This document shows positions 35,533 through 46,177 of a DNA stretch of 64,000 nt, piece after piece; position 1 is the stretch's first letter, and the number at the start of each line of letters is the position of its first letter. The position numbers and the translations under genes are program-made. The stretch is taken from contig OZ234502.1 in NCBI GenBank assembly GCA_965153455.1, positions 475,267 through 539,266 on the forward strand. The letters run 5' to 3'. Below the pieces are notes generated by a model, which was given only the letters and a program-made list of their open reading frames with translations, made no database searches and was not told where the DNA came from. The DNA is from Sphagnum compactum. Its lineage: Eukaryota; Bryophyta; Sphagnopsida; Sphagnales.

Positions 35533-36012
35533 ATGTTACAATGGATGAAATGGACCCAAATGAACGCAAATGGGCAAAACAAGCCGGTTTGGAAAGACTC
35601 TTCAACATTCAATGGATCACCACGAGAAAACTTCTTTAAAAAATTTGTGCAAACTCGGGAGGAGATTAAAGATGGTCATATCAAAGCCCAAGTTTGTGGT
35701 AGAAAATTTCTTATTGAACAGGTATTTATCCATGATCAATTTGGCATTTCCAGTGAGGGAGTTGTGGATACTACCAACGCTATTATTCAAGAAGCAAAGA
35801 TTGTTTTCAAGAGAATTACAAGCCCCAATGTGTTTGTAGAAAATGAACAATGGAGTGTCATATGCATGAAGGAGGACTTTCACCCAAGATTTGCAACCGT
35901 TTTGCAAATTATCTATCAACGAGAGCAAGTAGGTTACTTTAGCAACTTAATAGCACTACGAGAAATCATGTCGTTTGCAACTCGTCTTATGCAACGAAAA
36001 AATGTCCTTTAA
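35533..36012 (+). pseudogene. Retroelement gag-like reading frame, truncated by an insertion
   Basis: A 159-codon frame carries FNGSPRENFFKKFVQTREEI, VFIHDQFGISSEGVVDTTNA and VENEQWSVICMKEDFHPRF. It resembles gag-like plant transposon proteins, by general memory only. The last 18 codons (LREIMSFATRLMQRKNVL) are not native; they come from the CACTA-like hairpin beginning at 35954. Confidence 0.45.
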
Positions 36013-36096
36013 AATTAATTTACAATTCAAACTAGTTCTAAAGGACATTTGTTAGTTGCATAGGACAAGTTGCAAAAGACATGATTTCTCAAAATG
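35954..36096. mobile_element. CACTA-like foldback element
   Basis: The element starts CACTACGAGAAATCATG. Arms at 35960-36011 and 36039-36090 are inverted copies of each other with 5 mismatches in 52 bp, separated by a 27-bp AT-rich loop. CACTA elements start CACTACAAGAAA and duplicate 3 bp. The right terminus is eroded (CTCAAAATG instead of CTCGTAGTG) and a 3-bp duplication is not clear. Confidence 0.6.
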
Positions 36097-36469
36097 TAAC
36101 TATTACTTTTGACCTAAAGAACAAAGCTCAACTTGTTACCTAGTGTTCCATAGTTCTTACTTAAATGCTTGTAGAATTCTCCCATTGGACTAACTTCTAG
36201 AAAAAGATAGCAACTAGTCTAAGACTTGGAAACAACACCTAAACCTATTATAAGGGAGCAATTCCAACGAGAACAAAGACGAAAATGATTAACAATTGCA
36301 TCGCTTTTATCAACACATCAGTGTCATAGACTAAAAATGTGTATAAAACTACCTACACCATGAGATAAGTTAAATCCTAAACTTATTATCTCACTACCAA
36401 GGAAAAAATTTAAAATTATTTCTAAAGTTCAAATTGTTGATTCAAAGGAAGATGAAGAGAGGACATGTT

Positions 36470-37860
36470 CAGAAGAAATGTGTGGTGGAGATGATGAATA
36501 ATTATAAACAATAGCAACGCAAGCCAACCTTGAAAAAGAACTTGAGGTTAACATTGACCAAGTAATCGAAGATATTCAAGTTGAACCTATTGAACCTGTT
36601 AGATTTGTGGTATTAATTTTAGAAGATAAAGAACATGTAGTTTGTCTCAACCTATTCAACCTATAGTTGAACCTATTAACTAGAAAACCCATAGTTTTCT
36701 ACATTCAATTTACCTTAACTTTTGGTTTTTCTACAAAAAATCTAAAACAAATTAATATTTTTTTGACCAAGCTACCCACAATGCCATAACCTAGCTAGGA
36801 ATTCTAAATGGATTTATTAATTTTAGTGTTGAATGTGAGGAGGTCAAACACAACCTATGTGACAGCAATAACCAATTGCTAACCTATAGCTTAAAGTTGA
36901 CTACAATACATCAAATCTTGAATAATTATGAGAAGAAGTTAGTTATAATCAAGGGGTAGCTAGTTAAACTACAAAATGGGAATCAAATCATGTCTATCAA
37001 GTTGAATCAAACGGAGCAAATTGCGAGGAAAGTTGAAAGGTTTCAAACTAGAGTACAATGAGCTTAATCAACTCAATTGGAAAACTGACAATGATTTGAA
37101 GCATCCCTAAAGGGAGCATGAATAGATTACTTGAAAGTACAACAAAATGGAATAGTCCAACATGCAACAAGAGAAGACCATAACATGTTTGGAACAAATG
37201 TGTTAGGAACTCAAGGAACAACTTATAGAATTGCCAACATTGAGTTTGAAAAGCAATGTTCAAATCCGAGATTGGAATGGCAAATTGGAAATGATTAAAT
37301 TACAAATGAACAAACCAACCCCAATCTCACCTATTAGAATGCATAATAGTTTAAAGGAATTTGAAAAGTTATTTAAAGATCAAACCTTTACTTGTGGTAA
37401 TTACATGTTGAAGTACCTGAACCTGTTAATACATCATCATTCAAGTGGTGAATAGCAGATTAGGAGCTTTAAAGTTTCAATTTACTACCATACCATTAAC
37501 CCCACCATAAATAGGTGTAGGTCTAAAGTTACCAAATAATTTCCTGCACACTTCATGCATCACAGGTATTTATAATGCTTATAATAACCTTTGACGAAAC
37601 ACCTGATCAACCAAGGATTGCAACAACAATAGGTATTCAAATTTTGAATCGAATTCAACCTTTGGAAGAAGCCAACATTGTACTTGTTGATAAAGTTATC
37701 AACCAACATGTTGTAGAAGAAAAAATTAACATAGAGTTTTAGAGCTAGCATTTCGAGGATGAAATGTAGTTTTGAGAGGGGGATAATATTAACCATAATT
37801 CTTTGACTAATCTTTGATAATTTTGTAACCAATATTAGCTTAATTGTAGTAGCTTAACTA
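36470..37860 (+). mobile_element. Gypsy-type retroelement fragment, direct-repeat copy 1
   Basis: This is a diverged partner of 39680-41180 in the same orientation. Shared landmarks are a region before AAGCTACCCA near 36770, a coiled-coil-like coding stretch (36950-37100), and CCCCACC...AAATAGGTGTAGGTCTA near 37500. A terminal TTTCGAGGATGAAATGTAG then a GAGAGGGGGA polypurine tract lies near 37750-37783. The last motif is the usual junction between pol end and 3' LTR in plant Gypsy elements. No intact frame remains. Confidence 0.6.
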
Positions 37861-38049
37861 GTGATATATGGGAATAGGATGTGGGATCATCCAAATTCAT
37901 TTGAAATGTATGTTTTGGGTTTCTCACCCCCATTGATATGGAATAGTGTTGTCATTTTCAGTTTAATAGTTAAATATGCATGTTCTTCATGCAAACCTCC
38001 TTGTACTTTCCATTATGCGTATAAGTTCGCTTTGTGTATCATAAATTTT

Positions 38050-38580
38050 TGATTGAAATTGGACAATTTACCATGGTGAAAGTGGTCACCCCTTCTATTG
38101 GTGCTTATGATTTTTTTACCTCTATCATGGCTACTATCACAAAATCACACAAGAAAATTGAGGTAGTTGAATGGACAATTGAATGTTGAATCGCTTGGGA
38201 AAACATCAAGGACCAATACATTCCAGTTTCCATTCTTATCAATCCTAACTGGGAATTGGAATTTCATCTTCATACTGGCACATCTAAGCTAGCAATAAGG
38301 GTGATACTTGATCAAAATCCAATTAGTAAATTTGATCAACTAATTATTATTCATTTAGACTCTTGAATCTTACTAAAAAAAACTTATTCCACCATTGAAA
38401 GAAAGGTTTTAGCTATGGTCTATGCCTTACACAAGTTTAAACATTACCCATTAAATAACATGTTTATATTTTATGTTGAAAATATGGCTTCAACATATTG
38501 TTATCTATCGTTCAATTATAAAGATTGAATGTATAACAAATTTGTGATGGGTTTTGGTCCTACTTTTTGTTCGTTTGATA
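38050..38580 (+). pseudogene. Ty3/Gypsy RNase H fragment (plus strand)
   Basis: Translation gives AWENIKDQYIPVSILINPNW, ELEFHLHTGTSKLAIRVILDQN, then YSTIERKVLAMVYALHKFKH, matching Gypsy RNase H. The catalytic Asp in HTDAS is replaced (HTGTS) and stop codons interrupt the frame. Confidence 0.75.
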
Positions 38581-38739
38581 AGCAGACTAGTAAATACTTT
38601 TAGTTGTACATTTTACCATGCTTTCATCCATATGTGATGACAAATTGGAATCAAGACAAGGACAATGCCCATCGAGTTTGGTGTCAATTCAAAACATGAG
38701 TTGTCATGAAATATTGTAAATTCTTATGGTCTGAATACT

Positions 38740-39680
38740 TAATGATTTCATGTTGAGCTCCTTAAAACAAATGACACCACTCCTCAAAGGCATCCACGAT
38801 GGCTAAAAGTTCTTTATCATGAATCTCGTTATTAATCTCCATAAGAAAAACTTCTAAGAACAAAAACCAATAGGATGAAAAGGATTATCTTTTCCAAGTT
38901 GTGAAAATATGGCACCTATTGCAAAGTCAGAAGCACATGTTTCCAAGACTTTTGGAAGGGATTACATGAATCAAGAGTGGGGTAGTCATGAAAAAAAATT
39001 TCAAAGATTGAAAAACATTATTAGCTTCAACTCCCCAAGAAAAAGGTTAATCCTTCCTAGTCGATCGAATAAGAAGGGCCATTATTGAATAATAGTGGGC
39101 AATGAAGTATCAATAAAAATTGGCAAATCCAAGAAAACATTAGACATCTTGAAAAAAATTTAAGATAGCCCAATGAACAATGGTTTAAATCTTACAAAAA
39201 TCCATGCGAATGTCATCTCCAAAAATGACATAACCCAAGAATTCCACTTCAGATTGATGGAATTCACAATTTTCCAATTTGGTATAAAGTCCAACCTTCT
39301 AAAGCTTTTCCAAAACTAGATGTACATGGTGTTGATGGTCCTCCATGTTCTTTGAAAAAATGAAGATGTCATCAATGTAATAAGTCACAAAATCATCCAA
39401 ATATTCATGAAAGACGTCGTTCATCAAATGCTAGAAAATAGTAGGTGTATTAGAAAGGCCAAATGGCATCACAACATATTCAAAATGGTTGTAACGGATT
39501 TTGAACACCGTCTTCCATTCCTTGTTTTTTTGAATCTGCACCAAGTTATATGTTACATGTAGATCAATTTTGGTGTACACCTTGGCATGACTTAGCTAAT
39601 CCAACAACCTTGAGATAAAAGGCAAAAGGTATCAATTCTTGATGATGAGTTGATTCAGTCCATGATAATTGATACACATT
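38740..39680 (-). pseudogene. Ty3/Gypsy reverse transcriptase fragment (minus strand)
   Basis: On the minus strand the frame reads [20 protein letters not shown], then [20 protein letters not shown] continuing into [16 protein letters not shown], then KVGLYTKLENCEFHQSEVEF. The YIDD catalytic box is intact, though stops interrupt the frame. It is in opposite orientation to the RNase H fragment next to it, so the two are not one collinear element. Confidence 0.8.
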
Positions 39681-41180
39681 CAAAAGTAGTTCAAAACACA
39701 CAACCTATACTTGAACCCACCAATCTAGAAAACCCACAATTTTTTGTCATTCATGAAACTTCAAACTTTAGTAATTTCTCATAAAACTTGATGTGGATTA
39801 ATATGTTTTTTGAGCAAGCTACCCAAAATGTTAACACTTGGTCAAGATTCTTGTAAGGACTCACCAAACTAAGTGTTGAGTGTGATGAAACCGAAAATTT
39901 TTTGCAAGAAACTAGTAGTTAGTTATAAATCCATAGCCTACAGTAGATTATTGTGCAACAAACCTTGAAAATCAAAAGAGGGAATTAGTTCTTGTCAAGG
40001 GGCAATTAGCCAAAGCTCAAATTGAATACCATAACCTGTCCATGAGGGTGATTCAAAAGGAGCAAGTACAAAGAAGACCAAAAATTTGTAACAAGAATAG
40101 AATGACCTTAAGTAGCTCAATTGGATGACTTGGAATGACTTGAAAACATTATAGAACAAACATGACCGAATGATTAGAAATTACAACAAGATGAAATAAT
40201 CTAGTATGGAGTAGGAAAAAACCATAACCAATTTGGGGTAAACTGGTCAAAAGCAAAAGGAACAACTTATTCTAACTAACATAGAGCTAGAAAGCAAACC
40301 TAAACCTTGCATGCTCAAATCTAAAACTAAAAGGGGCAATTAAAATTAACAAAGGTATGATCAAGCAAACCTATCCAAGCTTTACCTATCAAAGTGCATA
40401 ACAATTTGAAAGAATTTGTCACTGGATTTACCTTGTGTAACGCCCAAAATCAAATTTTGGGCGAAAATAATCCCAAATGGAAAGAATGGTGGCAAATAGT
40501 GTAAGAATTCACATAAGAGCAAATCCAGGGGAGTATGGAGTTGAATATGGAGCTAGTTAATGCCAATGAATAGGTCTATCAGTTGGAATTATAAACTTAT
40601 CAAGTTGCCTTTCTAGATTTCAACCTACCTTTGTATTTGTTGAAATGGGAACTAACACAAACGCAACATGTGCGACATCATCAACCTTCTAATTTAATCA
40701 AGAAAAGCAACATGTTATAACCACCAGCAAGCCCAATTAAAGGAAGAACAAGTTTAAAATTTATACCTCTTCATTTATTTGTTGTGACCATTGTAATATT
40801 TGTTGAAATAAGAGCTAAACATGTTGTTACCCCATCACTAGTGGTTAGTAGTAGAGTAGAACCATTAAAGCTTTTATTTACTAATATATCTTTGACCCCA
40901 CCTCAAATAGGTGTAGGTCTAGAAATCATTTTGATTTCCACCACACTTCATGCATCGAAGGTATTTATTATGCCTCCAACAACCTTTGTCAAGACACTTG
41001 TTCAATTGGAGTTTGTAGTAGAAATTGGTACCCAACTCCTAAGTAGTGTTGAACATGTGGGGGGAACTAATACTAAACCGATTGAAAAAATCATAGACCA
41101 ACTTGTTGAGGTGGCTAAGACTGTTGATTATATTTCGAACTATTATTTCAAAGATAAAATATAGTTTTAAAAGGGAAAAA
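39680..41180 (+). mobile_element. Gypsy-type retroelement fragment, direct-repeat copy 2
   Basis: This is a diverged direct copy of 36470-37860. GAGCAAGCTACCCAAAATG near 39810, a GGCAATTAGCCAAAGC coding stretch, and CCCCACCTCAAATAGGTGTAGG near 40896 occur in the same order. An open frame at 40784-41164 ends in TTTCAAAGATAAAATATAG just before a weak polypurine stretch (AAAAGGGAAAAA). Confidence 0.6.
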
Positions 41181-41640
41181 TGTTATCCAAATTTTGTAAT
41201 AGGTGATAGTTTAACAGGTGACACAACCTAACAAACGATAGACCCTAACAAATGGCAAAACCTAATAGGTGACAAAACTTAACAAGTGACAAAATTTGAC
41301 AAGTGACATGTCAATAGGAAGTTGGCCAAACATGCAACAAACAATAGTTTTTGAAATTTTTGAATTGTTATTGTATATACCAGTTAATTATTAGTTGAAT
41401 GGTCTAATCTAATTGTTTATTTTGAAATTAAGATGTATATAAATAGGACAAAAAGAAGGATGAAAAGAGATGGGAGAATTTCAGAACTTTAAATGTTTTC
41501 ATTTCAAACTTGAATGAATAAAATTTACATTTTAGACTTGTTTTCTACTTTGTACAATTTGTGTATGTATTTTTGTTTTCAAATTTTAATTCACACATAC
41601 ATAAAATTATATTTTATTTGTTCTGATCACTTGTGCTTTA
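41181..41640 (+). repeat. Probable 3' LTR of Gypsy-type element
   Basis: This follows the polypurine-like stretch. It contains short GTGACAAAACxTAACA direct repeats (41215-41310), a TATA box TATATAAATAGG at 41436-41447 and AATAAA at 41517-41522, spaced as in an LTR with U3, R and U5. The exact ends and a partner 5' LTR were not found. Confidence 0.5.
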
Positions 41641-44366
41641 GATCAAAACCTATATTAAAAGTATAAATTTCAAAAAACTTTGATGAGAAACCACAAAATA
41701 GAAAAATCACTTAATTGTTGCAAATTCCAAAATTATCAAACTGGCAATATGTGCAAATTCCTTGCACTAAGTTTTTTTAATCTTTTGTGAAGCCGCAATT
41801 TCCTACCAATGAACAATATAACTATTTACACCCACACCAAATAGGCTTGTTCACCATGCCTTCTTGAATCTCATGAATTTCCTGCCAATGAGCAATAAAC
41901 ATATTTGCACATGAACCAAATAGTTTCATTCACCATGCCTCCTTAAACCTCAAGTTGGTTTTATTTTCCTTATGTTAAGTGAACCCTTCAAAATGGTTGT
42001 TCACCACCAAATAGTCATGCATTGGTGTAGCTTTTCTTTCCTGTATGATGCGTGTTTTCCATTTGCCCTTTATGAACAAGGTGTTCGCCAATGAACATCC
42101 ATGTTTTAGCATCATTTGAATTTTTGCTTTGTTTGTTTCATACAGTTTCACATCTAGTCGCTCTATTAAAGGTTAGAATAGACTTTAACTTTGTTTTGGT
42201 CATAGAATTATTTTTTTAAAACATTAAAAATTTATAATTACCGATTTTTGTAGTATTGGATTTGATTATCAGATTTGGTTACCAGATTTCACTACTAGAT
42301 TTACTATTACCGAAAATGAATCATTGATTTTTGGAAGTATATATTATCAAAATTGAAACATTAGTTGATTAGACTTCTTTTGATGATGAGTTTTAAATAG
42401 AAATTTATTGTAAGTCTTGAAAAGATTTTTGGGATTCTTCTTATTTATGGGGTAAGCCATCATTTCTAAACCCTTCAAAGGATGTCTTTGGGGGAAACTT
42501 GTGCATTCTTTTTTGGTATAATGATCTTTTGATTCTGCCATGAAGTAGACATAATTCTTTGAACATTTCTTAATATTTTTTCTTTCCAAATGCATGTATT
42601 TGTATTTTTTTTGTTGTATGTTTTTTTGCATGATAGAAACAAACCTGCAATTTATTTGTCCTACTAGTTTTTTGTGATGCACATTGGTTGTTTAAAGGTC
42701 TATCTGCACATAAATGTGGGTACTGGCTTTGCAAAGTGCATGCTTTGGGGTCCAGGAAATACCCATGGAATATTTTTGGTTCACCACTTTGGATTCCACC
42801 AAAAAACAATTGTAACCAATAATGAAAGATATGATTGCTAAAATGTTTCAGCTTGTAGAAGGAACTATAGTTCTTGAATAGGTTTGTAGGCATGATCTTA
42901 CCATGGTAATGCTACTAGAATAAGATAAGTGTGGTCTAGCCTTCCAGCTCAACCCAATGTCCAACTCCAACTACATTGTTAATGGTTGATCTTCATTAAA
43001 AGCTCCGTCCCTTTTGCTACAAATGTATATCATGCTTTGTTTGCTCCTCTCTTGGCCTTTGGTCCTCACCAACAAGTGAGATTGACCAAAGGTGGAATGA
43101 GCTTTACGCCAAAAACCTCAATTCATGATTACATCTATGACTAGGTTGTCAGTCATATAACACACTCATGACTACTTAGTCAAATAGAACACATTGCTTC
43201 GAACATATAGTTGCTATGGTGACTTAGTCACAAAGGATGTCAACATTATACAAGATGGAGCATTTTTGGTCATTAAATAAAATGCAATAATTATTTTGAA
43301 TATATATTTTTAGCGTAGGCAATGTGAACACATTGCAACTACAAACGCATCCACAATATGCCACATGTATCTTCTTTGTGTTTTTAGGAGTAATATATAT
43401 TGATAATATTACCATAATTTATGTTGTATCAATAATAGACACACGACACAATAATAATGAACCACAATTCGCCACATGTTATTTTCCTATTCATATAGAT
43501 CTGAACTCACATAAAATTATTAAGGTTTTGAAATTATAGGAGGTTGACACAGGACACGGTCTAAACCAATCGTAGGGTGCCACATGTAATTTCTCCCCTT
43601 TGACATCATGAAAATGATTGAAACACCAAATTCATCCAATTTTGGATAATTACTCAAGAATGCACAGAGAAGGGAAAATAACTCTTAATGCTATAACTTC
43701 TTAGAACTCAAATCTGGACAATAACTTGGAAATAAGCAAAGGAGGCAAAAAAATACAGTTGGGTGAGAAACGTTTAATGCCACTACAACAATGGTGGTCC
43801 AATCTCCACACACCACACACATTTGGAGCTTGACAATTTAATACACAAATGGGTACCTTTACTTGAGGAGAAGAAACAAATTAGAACTCAAAGAGGGTAT
43901 TCATAACTTAGCATGAAACAGTTACTGCAAATCAATAATGGCTAGGGTCAACCGCACAGCCCCCAGCACACAATCCATTGGGAGCTTCACATGACTTAGT
44001 GTGTATAAACCTCAAATGAGGTTATGACAGGTTTCATTCTGGTGACTTATCTACATAGGGTAAGTTTTTAAACATTAAGGTAATGGTTAGTAGTTAGGCT
44101 GACTTTACCTGAGGGTCCAAGGTCCAGGTACCAATGAATTCAAGCAATCTTATTTGTCAAAAGCTTTAAGTTGGTCCCAAGGCCTTAAGTCGAGGATCGA
44201 AGACCAAAAAGTGGCAAATTGAAGCTAAACCCACATGGCACCTATTTTGGAGTGAAAAAGTGTTTATTGTCCACCCACATGACCCCATGAAAAAGTGTTT
44301 CCTGTCCACCCACACTATCCATCCCTTTGATGAATGGTGAAGGGCTGTGTTCGTTCACTCTGCCCA
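41641..44366. other. Intergenic, no gene recognised; 81-bp tandem duplication
   Basis: I see no coding exon. At 41797-41960 a segment of about 81 bp is present twice in tandem: TTTCCTACCAATGAACAATA and TTTCCTGCCAATGAGCAATA, each followed by CACCATGCCT. The remaining open frames lack any recognisable family. Confidence 0.5.
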
Positions 44367-44988
44367 TCTTATATATAAAGTCACTTGTCCGTCTGTGCGT
44401 GCGTCTGTGACCACTGGACGCAGACTGTCTGCGACCACTGGACGCAGAGAAAAGTGACTGGACGCAGAGAAAAGTGGTCACAGACTGTCTGCGACCACTG
44501 GACGCAGAGAAAAGTGACGTATATAACTGGACGCAGACTGTCTGTGTGTCTAGGTCCTGAAACCCAGATCCCAACTGTCCGTCCGTCGAGGTCCTGAAAC
44601 CAGATCGGGACCCGGCTGTCCGTCCGTCTGGTCGAGGTCCTGAAACCTGCCTGGCTCCTCTTTTCCGGGTTTTCGTGAAACCCGGCAGTTCTGTGCACGA
44701 AAACCCGGCAGTTCTGTGATTATGTGGATGAAATATTATACGTTTTTAGTTCCGTGCAATGAGCTCAGAGTTCTGGATGGGTGGTTATGAGGATGAGATA
44801 TTAGTAGTTCCGTCCAATTAGGAGGGATGATTTGAGGATGAAATATTTATGTATTCGTAAGTTCCGTCCAATTAGGAGTTCTGGATGGATGATTATGAAG
44901 GTGAGTATGGGGTTCTTTGGGGTCTCCTTTGGACTCCCAGTTTTTTCCCAGTGCCGTGTTGTGCCTTGCAGGCACAGGAGCCCACTAG
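44367..44988 (+). mobile_element. Non-autonomous Helitron (copy 2)
   Basis: The element starts TCTTATATATAAAGTCAC immediately after an A and ends CCCACTAG immediately before a T, as expected for Helitron insertion between A and T. A hairpin TGTGCC/GGCACA lies about 10 bp before the CTAG. The left half holds tandem ACTGGACGCAGAGAAAAGTG and GACTGTCTGCGACC units. The middle holds GTCCGTCGAGGTCCTGAAAC units, and the right half the GTTCTGGATGGATGATTATG units shared with copy 1. It has no coding capacity. Confidence 0.8.
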
Positions 44989-46177
44989 TTTATAACAAAG
45001 CATAAAGAGTTTTGACACATAGCATCAAAGTTGAGAACAATGACAAACAAAGCAAAGTTCATCTTGCACAAAACAAAGGCAGATTCTCTCTTGTGCAAGA
45101 AAAAAAGGTGGACTTTCTCTCTTCTGCAAGAAGCAAAGGTGAGTTCAAGACAAGTGCAACAAATCAAATGCAGCACAGCATCCAGAGTGGAGGTGGGTGG
45201 TTCAAGACAAAGGTTCTACTACTGGGTGTAGGTTGCATGTTGGCTCTTCATAAACACCTAATTTTATAGCTCCATCAGAAAGTCCTGGGATGAAGGACTC
45301 CAATGATGGGCTTTCATCTGCCATGTTGAGAAGGTTTCCAATGCAATAATAACACTTTTTGTGGTGACAAACAACCTTTGCAGAAATGAAGAAACATTTT
45401 TCCCACCTTATATGATTGAAGTGCATAATTGTTTCATACAAATGCTTGATCTCAAATTTCAGTGAATAATATGATTTGAGGAAGTCAGAAAACAATTATC
45501 CTATTAAGCTTAGTACACCATATCTGGAGACTTCACACTGCCAAACTGTACCAGTGAAATGCTTCAAAAAAATTCATGATCATTGATAAATGCTGAAGAT
45601 TGAGGCTCACCATTATGTACAATGAACCAGTAGAGAAAAATCTGATGGGTCAAGCACTTTCAGTAGTCTTCTGCAGCTGTTGAATAATAGAATATAGTTG
45701 CAAACAATCCCCCCACTGGTGTGATGAAATTCATCCACCCAACTGCACATCAGATGAACATTTGGTGCCTCAGAGTTAGGTTTCTAACTCACACCCAAAA
45801 GTCATACAAAATGATGATTTTTCACATATATTCCATAAAATCTGGCTATAAGTTGGTCCAACCCAAAAATTAGACACAAATTTCAGGATGGAATGAGAAA
45901 GGAGCAAAATTCATTTACCCCTGACTCCTCCAAAGATGAAAAATCTCAAGCAATCAGGCAGGTTCCAGCAATACAACTGCAGAAGAAAAAGTAGTAAGCA
46001 ATCTAGCAGTGATTCCTTGGGAGTTGGGAAGATAACCAGGGATGAGAGACAAACCTTCATCATTAACAGAAGTCAATTTCTTCCCGCCAGCATTGTAAGT
46101 GGGCACTTGATTACCATCAAAAGCACTACTCTCCCATCCCTCTAAGACAACTCCTTTATTGATACACCTGCCACGTC
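44989..46177. other. Downstream flank of the synthetase gene
   Basis: No convincing exon was found. The stretch probably includes 3' untranslated sequence of the minus-strand synthetase gene on its right side. Confidence 0.45.

Noticed and set aside
35960-36090. A microRNA precursor
   Set aside because: The hairpin carries a CACTA terminus and sits inside a transposon frame, so a foldback element is the simpler reading. Small-RNA data would be needed.
44242-44698. Minus-strand frames of 105-110 codons
   Set aside because: They read across the GACGCAGAGAAAAGTG repeats and other sequence of Helitron copy 2 and have repeat-derived composition.
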